Positions 1-4,939 of a stretch of 13,608 nucleotides of DNA are shown here, in pieces (the stretch's first letter is position 1; every line of letters starts with the position of its first letter). The stretch covers positions 1-13,608 of the forward strand of contig NZ_BAAAFZ010000113.1 of NCBI RefSeq assembly GCF_039523795.1. Reading direction: 5' to 3'. The notes under the pieces were generated by a model. It did not search any database. It had not been told where the DNA came from and worked only from the letters and a program-made list of their open reading frames with translations. Position numbers and translations under genes: made by a program. The stretch is from Craurococcus roseus (GTDB taxonomy: Bacteria > Pseudomonadota > Alphaproteobacteria > Acetobacterales > Acetobacteraceae).

Positions 1-40
1 CCGCCGCTCCCGCCTGGGCGCCGGCGGAGTACACGCCGCG

Positions 41-907
41 ATGATGACCCTGGTCGGCCTGGGCCTCGCCGTGGCTTGCGTGTTCGGCGGCTACGTCGCC
101 GCCGGCGGCAAGTTCGGCATCATCCTCGCCGCGCTGCCCTTCGAGATGCTCATCATCGGCGGATCGGCGCTCGGCACCTTCTTGATGGCCAACAGCATGG
201 CCGACGTGAAGCACACGCTCCACGGCTTCGGGAAGATCCTGAAGGGCGCGCGCTACAAGAAGGCCGACTACGTCGAGATGCTGAGCCTGCTCTACTTCTT
301 CGTCCGCCTGGCGCAGAGCAAGGGCTCCATGGCGCTGGAGCCGCACATCGAGAAGCCCGAGGAAAGCCCCGCCTTCGCCAAGTTCCCCAAGATCGCCAAG
401 GACCACCACGCGGTGGTGCTGATCTGCGACTACCTCCGCATGGTCGGCATGAACGCCGACGACCCGCACCAGATCGAGGACGTGATGGCCCGCGAGCTGA
501 AGAAGGTGCTCGCGGAGGAACTGCACCCGAGCCACGCCATGCAGTCGGTGGCGGACGCGCTGCCCGCGCTCGGCATCGTCGCCGCCGTGCTCGGCGTCAT
601 CAAGACCATGGCGAGCATCGACCAGCCGCCGGCCGTGCTCGGCAAGATGATCGGCGGCGCGCTGGTCGGCACCTTCCTCGGCGTGCTGCTGGCCTACGGC
701 ATGATGGCGCCCTTCGCCGCGCGCTTGAAGGGCGTGGTGGAGGAGGAGGCGAAGTACCACGAGGTGATCCGCGCCGTGCTGGTGGCGCACCTGCACGGCA
801 ACGCGCCGCAGGTGGCGGTGGAAACGGGGCGCAAGATGGCCCCCTCCGCCCACATGCCGAGCTTCCAGGAACTGGAGCAGGCGTTGCAGGACTTGCAGAT
901 CGCGTGA
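41..907 (+). CDS. motA: Flagellar motor stator protein MotA
   Basis: Inner-membrane stator subunit that, with MotB, conducts ions and drives flagellar rotation. The 288-residue length is normal for the family. Hydrophobic segments lie at about residues 3-20, 28-50, 170-190 and 202-223, with the large cytoplasmic loop between the second and third. The stretch ADALPALGIVAAVLGV (171-186) is the MotA/TolQ/ExbB signature and contains the conserved loop proline P175. Charged cytoplasmic residues R89 and E100 sit about where E. coli MotA has R90 and E98, which contact FliG. A second ATG lies at 44; I chose 41 because a purine-rich GGCGGAG at about 23-29 is better spaced from it. No motB follows: the next gene is convergent and belongs to another family, so MotB must be upstream of the window or elsewhere. 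Confidence 0.95.
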   Translation: MMTLVGLGLAVACVFGGYVAAGGKFGIILAALPFEMLIIGGSALGTFLMANSMADVKHTLHGFGKILKGARYKKADYVEMLSLLYFFVRLAQSKGSMALEPHIEKPEESPAFAKFPKIAKDHHAVVLICDYLRMVGMNADDPHQIEDVMARELKKVLAEELHPSHAMQSVADALPALGIVAAVLGVIKTMASIDQPPAVLGKMIGGALVGTFLGVLLAYGMMAPFAARLKGVVEEEAKYHEVIRAVLVAHLHGNAPQVAVETGRKMAPSAHMPSFQELEQALQDLQIA

Positions 908-991
908 TGGGCGGGCGCCCGGGGCGCCCGGGGCGCCCGCCGCGGCCGAGCCCGGCTCGCCCGGCCTGGAGGCCGGGGGGCGCGGGGCGGG
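908..991. terminator. GC-rich inverted repeats between convergent motA and flavin oxidoreductase
   Basis: The 84 bp between the two convergent stop codons are almost pure G+C. At 960-977 there is a perfect inverted repeat, CCCGGCC, loop TGGA, GGCCGGG. A smaller one lies at 947-959 (CGAGC, CCG, GCTCG). No T-run follows on either strand, so this is not a textbook intrinsic terminator. Its location and stability suggest a bidirectional stop signal or a 3'-end-protecting hairpin. Confidence 0.45.
913..938. repeat. Three tandem copies of palindrome GGGCGCCC at 9-bp period
   Basis: The self-complementary octamer GGGCGCCC occurs at 913-920, 922-929 and 931-938, each separated by one G. Any two copies can pair in RNA or extruded DNA. 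The array starts 6 bp after the motA stop codon, so a transcript-end hairpin is the simplest reading. A replication-slippage product in GC-rich DNA is the alternative. Confidence 0.6.
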
Positions 992-2140
992 TCAGTCGCC
1001 GCGCGCCCCCGCGGCGGCGGACGGCCAACCGAGCGAGCCTTCCGGGCCGGGCCGGTTGCGGAGCCACCACGACCAGTCCTCCGGGAGCAGCGAGAGCGGG
1101 TCGGGGTGGGCCAGTTCGCGCGCGGCCCAGAACGGCCAGTGCGGGTTCGAGAGCGCGGGCCGCCCCAGGAGCACCATATCGACCAGCCCCTCGCGGACGA
1201 CCCGGTCGGCCACCGCGGGCAGCCCGAGGTTCCAGCTCACGCCCACGGGGATGCCGACCTCGCGCCGCACGCGGCTCCCCCGCTCCACCATGAACGCCAC
1301 CTCGTTGAACGGCACGCCCTTCGTGTCGTCCGTGTTCATGCCGAGGCTGAGGTCGGCCAGGTCGAGCCCGTGCCCCTTCAATTGGCCGACCGCCCACACG
1401 GAATCGTCGAACCGCACGCCTTCCTCGTGGAAGTCGTCGCAGCCGAGGCGCATGGTCAGCGGCAGGCGCTCCGGCCACACCGCCCGCACCGCGTCCAGCG
1501 CCTCGCGGTGGAAGCGGAGCCGGTTTTCCAAGCTTCCGCCGTACTCGTCCGTGCGCTGGTTGGCCAGCGGCGAGAAGAAGCTCGCGCCGAGGTAGCCGTG
1601 CGCGAAGTGCATCTCCAGCCATTCGAACCCGGCTTCGAGCGCCCGTTGCGCCGCGCGGGCGTAGGCGCGGTGGATGTACTTGATCTCGTCCACCGTCAGC
1701 GCGTGGACGGGGCAGGTGTAGCGCCCGCCGTAGGGGATGGCGGACGGGCCGCGCACCTGCCAGCCGTCGGGGTGGTCGGGCGGCAGTTGGGTCTTGCCGT
1801 GCCAGGGCTTCTTCTCGCTGCCCTTGCGCCCGGTGTGGCCGAGCTGCGCGGCGGGCACGGCGCCCATGTCCTTCACGATCGCCGCGACGCGCGAGAGGCC
1901 CTCGAGTTGGGCGTCGTCGTAGATGCCGGCGCAGCCGGTGCCGGTGCGCCCGTCCGGCGTGATCGCCAACTGTTCGGGGAACACCAGGCCGAACCCGCCG
2001 GCGGCGCGCGATCCCATCAGCATGACGTGGAAGTCGCCCATGCGGCCGTCGGTGGACCGGTACATGGTCATCGGCGACATGGCGACGCGGTTGCGCAGCG
2101 TGACGCCCTTTAGCGTGTAGGGACTGAAGAGGTCCGGCAT
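992..2140 (-). CDS. Old Yellow Enzyme-family NADH:flavin oxidoreductase (YqjM-like)
   Basis: FMN-dependent ene-reductase-type oxidoreductase, a TIM barrel of 382 residues expected in the cytosol. Visible motifs are the opening FSPYTLKGVTLRNRVAMSPM, AQLGHTGRK (98-106, with the flavin-contacting Gln99), MHFAHGYL (177-184) with the substrate-anion-binding pair H178 and H181 plus proton donor Y183, SPLANQRTDEYGGSLENR (190-207), R231, and the FMN-phosphate motif LGRP (325-328). The order fits the YqjM/thermophilic-like class. Residue 25, where YqjM has the flavin-tuning Cys26, is Thr here, as in classical yeast OYE. The frame stays open upstream to 2320, but MPDLFSPY matches the family N terminus and has AGGTG about 9 nt before it. 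Divergent from the thioesterase gene. The natural substrate cannot be told from sequence. Confidence 0.92.
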   Translation of the reverse strand: MPDLFSPYTLKGVTLRNRVAMSPMTMYRSTDGRMGDFHVMLMGSRAAGGFGLVFPEQLAITPDGRTGTGCAGIYDDAQLEGLSRVAAIVKDMGAVPAAQLGHTGRKGSEKKPWHGKTQLPPDHPDGWQVRGPSAIPYGGRYTCPVHALTVDEIKYIHRAYARAAQRALEAGFEWLEMHFAHGYLGASFFSPLANQRTDEYGGSLENRLRFHREALDAVRAVWPERLPLTMRLGCDDFHEEGVRFDDSVWAVGQLKGHGLDLADLSLGMNTDDTKGVPFNEVAFMVERGSRVRREVGIPVGVSWNLGLPAVADRVVREGLVDMVLLGRPALSNPHWPFWAARELAHPDPLSLLPEDWSWWLRNRPGPEGSLGWPSAAAGARGD

Positions 2141-2312
2141 CGGGGGGCACCTGCTTGGACGCGCGATCCCGGGCACACGCGCACAACCCCGGCGTCGTCG
2201 CAAGGCCCAGCGGAAGCCGAGGCGTGGACCCGACCGCTCCGCCTGCCACCGCTCCGAAGGAGGGCGCTCCGGCCGCTTGACGCGGAACCGCCGCGCGGGG
2301 AGGCAAAGCGGC

Positions 2313-2759
2313 ATGGACAACAGCCGCCCCGACCCGTTCCCCCACGCCCACTCTCCCTACCACGCCCACCTCGGCATCGAGGTGGCTGAGTGGCGCGAGG
2401 GCTACGCGCGCCTCGTCTGCGACACCGGGGCGCCGCACGCCAACCGCTCCGGCATCGTCCACGGCGGCCTGGTGCTCTCCATGATCGACCAGGCCGCCGC
2501 CTTCGCCGGCCTGTTCTGCCCCGACCCGGCCCGCGTGCGCCGGGCGGTGACGCTCGACCTCGACTGCCGCTTCACCGGCCAAGCGGCGATCGGCACGCGC
2601 CTCTCCGCCGAGGGCCGGGTGGTCACGGCCGGCCGCAACGTGTTCTTCGCCCGGACGGAGGTGTTCGACGCCGAAGGCACGCTGGTCGCCTTCGGCGCTT
2701 CCACCCACCGCTACCGCGCCGGCAGCGCCGACCCCGAGGGCGTGCCGGCGGCGGAATAA
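2313..2759 (+). CDS. PaaI-type hotdog-fold thioesterase
   Basis: Small acyl-CoA thioesterase of the PaaI/YbgC-like hotdog superfamily, 148 residues, cytosolic and likely tetrameric. The signature ANRSGIVHGGLVLSMIDQAAA (43-63) holds the conserved N44, G47, H50-G51-G52 and catalytic-region D59. The following beta strands (TLDLDCRFTGQA, NVFFARTEVFDAEGTLVAFG) complete the fold. An in-frame TTG at 2277 would add 12 residues. I prefer the ATG at 2313 because GGGGAGG at 2297-2303 is correctly placed and the added residues look random. The stop codon lies 10 bp from that of convergent mmcB. The substrate is unknown; nothing from the phenylacetate pathway is nearby, so the name paaI should not be used. 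Confidence 0.9.
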   Translation: MDNSRPDPFPHAHSPYHAHLGIEVAEWREGYARLVCDTGAPHANRSGIVHGGLVLSMIDQAAAFAGLFCPDPARVRRAVTLDLDCRFTGQAAIGTRLSAEGRVVTAGRNVFFARTEVFDAEGTLVAFGASTHRYRAGSADPEGVPAAE

Positions 2760-2769
2760 AAGCCGGCCG

Positions 2770-3291
2770 TCACTCCACCCTGAGCGCCGCGCGCAGCTCT
2801 GCGTGGCTCGCCGGGTCGGACAGGGCGGCGAGGCGCCCGGCGGCGACCACGGCGTAGCGGTGCAGCAGCGCGCGCCGGCGCGCCGGGGCCAGCTTGTGTT
2901 CCGGCGCTTCGCGCAACAGGGCCGCGTCCGCGCCGTCCGCCACCAGCAGCCCGGCGTCGTCCGGCAACAACTCCTGCGGGAAATCCAAGTCCACCGCGAA
3001 GAAGAGCCGGTCGCAATAATCCCTGTACTCCGGCCATTTGGCGTCCGTGAGGAAGTCGCGCGCGCAGGACTTCACCTCCACCACCACGAAGCAGCCGTCC
3101 GGCCGCAGGGCCAGGATGTCGGCGCGGCGGCCGTTGGGCAGCGGCATCTCGTGCACCGGCGCCCAGCCGCGCATGGCGCAGAAGCGGGTCGCGGCGCGGC
3201 ACACGGCGGCGGTCCGTTCAGGGGCGGTCCGCTCGGAGGCGGTCCGTTCGAAAGGGGTGCGTTCGGTTGTGGAGGCCGTAGAAATTATCAT
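2770..3291 (-). CDS. mmcB: MmcB-family DNA repair protein (PD-(D/E)xK-like)
   Basis: Alphaproteobacterial family named after the SOS-induced mitomycin C resistance gene of Caulobacter. It is predicted to be a nuclease-like protein acting on damaged DNA. The core ADILALRPDGCFVVVEVKSC (57-76) gives the D58...E72-V73-K74 arrangement of the PD-(D/E)xK fold, followed by the family-specific KWPEYRDYCDRLFFAVD (85-101), LLP...GLLVAD and LAPARRRALL. The length is 173 residues. The N-terminal 28 residues are unusual: a five-residue repeat (TERTP, FERTA, SERTA, PERTA) precedes the conserved start near AAVCRAATRF. A GTG at 3202-3204 could start a shorter protein, but the ATG at 3289-3291 borders the AT-rich promoter region. 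I looked for the alphaproteobacterial LexA box GTTC-N7-GTTC upstream and did not find it. Confidence 0.9.
   Translation of the reverse strand: MIISTASTTERTPFERTASERTAPERTAAVCRAATRFCAMRGWAPVHEMPLPNGRRADILALRPDGCFVVVEVKSCARDFLTDAKWPEYRDYCDRLFFAVDLDFPQELLPDDAGLLVADGADAALLREAPEHKLAPARRRALLHRYAVVAAGRLAALSDPASHAELRAALRVE
3211..3270. repeat. 15-bp tandem repeat, four copies, inside the mmcB 5' end
   Basis: Four consecutive 15-mers begin at 3211, 3226, 3241 and 3256. They share GGTCCGTTC or close variants (GGTCCGCTC, GGTGCGTTC) followed by six variable bases. The 15-bp period keeps the reading frame, so each copy encodes a five-residue unit of pattern x-E-R-T-x. The copies differ, so the array is not a recent perfect duplication. 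Confidence 0.85.
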
Positions 3292-3295
3292 CTCA

Positions 3296-3310
3296 AACCA
3301 AATTTTTGTT
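3296..3310. promoter_or_regulatory. Imperfect AT-rich palindrome in the mmcB/rrf2 divergent promoter
   Basis: AACCAAATTTTTGTT matches its own reverse complement at 12 of 15 positions. It sits just 5' of the mmcB start, in the AT-rich island between mmcB and the Rrf2 gene. It could be an operator for the adjacent repressor or just an AT-rich promoter element. No experimental motif is recalled for this subfamily. Confidence 0.3.
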
Positions 3311-3388
3311 CATGAAATCTCTAGTCAAAGTGGTAGGAAACATGCATCGTCACATTGGCTCATTCCCTAGCATGGGTATCGCGTCCGC

Positions 3389-3844
3389 ATGATCGCCACA
3401 CGCTTCGCCGTTTCCTTGCACATCCTGACCTTGGTTGCCCGCGGGCCTACCGAGCAGTCAACCAGCGCCCGGCTGGCCTGGAGCATCGGCACCAACCCTG
3501 TCGTGGTCCGCCGGCTGTCCGGCCTGCTCGCGCGGGCGGGATTGATCACGGTGCAGCGCGGCCCGGGCGGGGCCAGCCTCGCCCGCCCGGCGAACAGCAT
3601 CAGCCTGCGCGACGTCTGGCGCGCGATCCATCCGGAGCGCGACAAGGTGCTGCGCGTGCATGCCCGCACCAACCCGGCCTGCTCGGTGGGGCTGCGGCTG
3701 CCCGATGCGTTGCGAGCGCGTTTCGAGAAGGCGGAGGCGGCCCTGCTGGGCGACCTCGGCGGCACCACGCTCGCCGACTTGGCGGCTTCGCTGGACGCCG
3801 ACCAACCCGGGCGCGCGGCCACCGCCGCTGCCAACGCTGCCTGA
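3389..3844 (+). CDS. Rrf2-family transcriptional regulator, YwnA-like
   Basis: Winged-helix DNA-binding regulator of 151 residues. The pattern is typical of Rrf2: TRFAVSLHILTLVA (4-17), TSARLAWSIGTNPVVVRRLSGLLARAGL (25-52) as the recognition region, then the wing QRGPGGASLARPANSISLRDVWRAI (56-80). IscR and NsrR bind an Fe-S cluster through three cysteines; this protein has only one (C98, in NPACSVG), so cluster sensing of that type is not expected. That places it with the YwnA-type branch. It is divergent from mmcB and could repress itself or mmcB. The start at 3389 has no strong Shine-Dalgarno sequence, but the family normally begins this close to the TRFAVAxH motif. A convergent dehydratase gene follows after 51 bp. 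Confidence 0.9.
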   Translation: MIATRFAVSLHILTLVARGPTEQSTSARLAWSIGTNPVVVRRLSGLLARAGLITVQRGPGGASLARPANSISLRDVWRAIHPERDKVLRVHARTNPACSVGLRLPDALRARFEKAEAALLGDLGGTTLADLAASLDADQPGRAATAAANAA

Positions 3845-3857
3845 GTCGAAGGGCGGT

Positions 3858-3895
3858 CGCGGCGGCGCCTCCCTTCCTGGGTGGATGCCGCCGCG
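3858..3895. terminator. Inverted repeat between convergent rrf2 and carbinolamine dehydratase genes
   Basis: CGCGGCGGC (3858-3866) is perfectly complementary to GCCGCCGCG (3887-3895) across a 20-nt loop. It fills most of the 51-bp gap between two convergent stop codons. There is no T-run, so it may be a bidirectional hairpin terminator of GC-rich type, with modest confidence. Confidence 0.4.
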
Positions 3896-4189
3896 TCAGC
3901 CCGACCGTAGACCATCGATCGCGCGAGCCAGCCGGATGTCGCGCTCCGACAACCCGCTGGCCTCGTGCGTAGTGAGCAGGATCTCGACCCGGTTGTAGAC
4001 ATTGGACCACTCCGGATGGTGGTCCTGCGCTTCGGCGAGCAGCGCGACACGGGCCATGAAGCCCCAAGCCTCGCTGAAGTCGCGGAAGCGGAACCCGCGC
4101 CGAAGCGCGTCGCGCCCTTCGGCCATCGACCAATCGGGCAGGGCCGCCGCCAGCCCGGCGCGCGCGGCCTCGTCCAAGCGCTCGACCAT
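3896..4189 (-). CDS. 4a-hydroxytetrahydrobiopterin dehydratase (pterin-4a-carbinolamine dehydratase)
   Basis: Dehydrates the 4a-hydroxy-pterin formed by aromatic amino acid hydroxylases, allowing cofactor recycling. The length of 97 residues is normal. The family pattern is complete: E53-A-Q-D-H57-H58-P59, then Y65, H75 and D84, which matches the E-x3-H-H-P-x5-Y-x9-H-x8-D signature. The catalytic histidines are H57, H58 and H75. The ATG at 4187-4189 is preceded by a strong AAGGAGG with 6-nt spacing, which settles the start although the frame is open to 4588. No phenylalanine hydroxylase or pterin reductase gene is in the window, so its partner enzyme is not shown. Homologues also occur as molybdopterin-related or orphan proteins. 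It is divergent from the metallopeptidase gene 54 bp away. Confidence 0.93.
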   Translation of the reverse strand: MVERLDEAARAGLAAALPDWSMAEGRDALRRGFRFRDFSEAWGFMARVALLAEAQDHHPEWSNVYNRVEILLTTHEASGLSERDIRLARAIDGLRSG

Positions 4190-4243
4190 CCCTCGCCTCC
4201 TTGTCTCTTGACGCCGGGCCCCGGAAAAGCGCTCCGTTCCCCC

Positions 4244-4636
4244 ATGCGGTACGGCACGCCCCCAAGCCTCGATGATATATTGGAGTTGGCGGAAACCGCG
4301 CTTTCCGCAATCCCGCAGGAGTTGCGAAACCTGGTGGGCGGCACCGTCATGGCGGTGGAAGAAGCGCCAGACGACGAGGTGCTGGCGGAGTTGGGCATGG
4401 AGAGTCCTTGGGAACTCACCGGCCTGTACCGCGGCACGCCCATGACGCAAAAAAGCGTGCTCGACATTCCCGCCGAGCCCGACACCATCGTGCTGTTCCG
4501 CGAGCCCATCCTGCTGGAATGGATCGAAACCGGGGAAGACCTGTTCCGCCTCGTCCGCAACGTCCTGATCCACGAGATCGGCCACCACTTCGGCCTGTCG
4601 GACGCCGATATTTCGCGGTTGGAGGACGAAGGCTAG
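4244..4636 (+). CDS. Metallopeptidase-family protein with minimal zincin domain (COG3824/PF06262 type)
   Basis: Predicted small Zn-dependent protease of 130 residues with the minimal metalloprotease fold. The zinc motif VLIHEIGHHFGLSD (107-120) gives H110, E111 and H114 and the downstream D120, matching the HExxHxxGxxD metzincin-like arrangement. H115 is also conserved in the family. The segments LYRGTPMTQK and TIVLFREPIL before the motif are the expected beta strands. No signal peptide or transmembrane segment is visible, so it should be cytoplasmic. Substrates of this family are essentially unknown. The ATG at 4244 fits the family N terminus (LAETALSAIPQEL follows) but has only a weak purine stretch, GGAAAAG, well upstream. 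The frame extends to 3965 through the oppositely oriented dehydratase, which is clearly a shadow. Confidence 0.88.
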   Translation: MRYGTPPSLDDILELAETALSAIPQELRNLVGGTVMAVEEAPDDEVLAELGMESPWELTGLYRGTPMTQKSVLDIPAEPDTIVLFREPILLEWIETGEDLFRLVRNVLIHEIGHHFGLSDADISRLEDEG

Positions 4637-4939
4637 GGCCGCTCCCGAATCGGCCGCGGGGCGCCGGCAGGGACGTCGCCCGGCATTGCAGCGCCCGCCG
4701 CGCTGGGCTCGATGCCGCGCGTGCCCAATGTCGCGCCAGCTGCGCCGCCCGGGCTGCTCGGCGCCGCCGGCGCCCGCCGGGGCCGGGTCGCTCGGGGCAA
4801 CGGCGCTCGTCCTCGCCGCGGCGGGACGGCTGGAGCGGAGTGGGCAACGACGGCTGGGCAGGCGGGGAGCCCGATCTGGCGAGGTCGAGCCGGATCGGCG
4901 CGGAACGGCGTGGCCGGCGATCCGCCCGCGGCGGGAGGG
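4637..4939. other. Gene-free convergent gap with one imperfect hairpin
   Basis: This is 303 bp between the stop codons of the metallopeptidase and phosphoenolpyruvate synthase genes. All six frames give low-complexity Arg/Ala/Pro-rich translations without recognisable motifs. One nested inverted repeat is visible: CGGCAT (4681-4686) with ATGCCG (4712-4717), enclosing CAGCG (4689-4693) with CGCTG (4701-4705). It could end transcription or cap an mRNA, but there is no T-run. I see no RNA gene. Confidence 0.5.

Noticed and set aside
76..1293. Long plus-strand open frame of about 405 codons overlapping motA
   Set aside because: The translation is Arg/Pro/Ala-rich with no motif and runs across motA in another frame; it is a by-product of high GC.
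2277..2312. TTG start for the thioesterase
   Set aside because: The ATG at 2313 has a well-placed GGGGAGG, and the additional residues do not match the family.
2744..2767. GCCGGC repeated on both sides of the thioesterase stop codon as a terminator
   Set aside because: The stem is only 6 bp of a self-palindromic word that is very frequent in this DNA, and the first arm is inside the coding region.
3308..3330. LexA box upstream of mmcB
   Set aside because: A single GTTC is present at 3308-3311, but no second GTTC or GAAC occurs at 7-bp spacing on either strand.
3541..3560. TTGATCA sequence inside the Rrf2 gene as an FNR site
   Set aside because: It has only one half-site, lies in coding sequence and is not near a promoter-compatible start.
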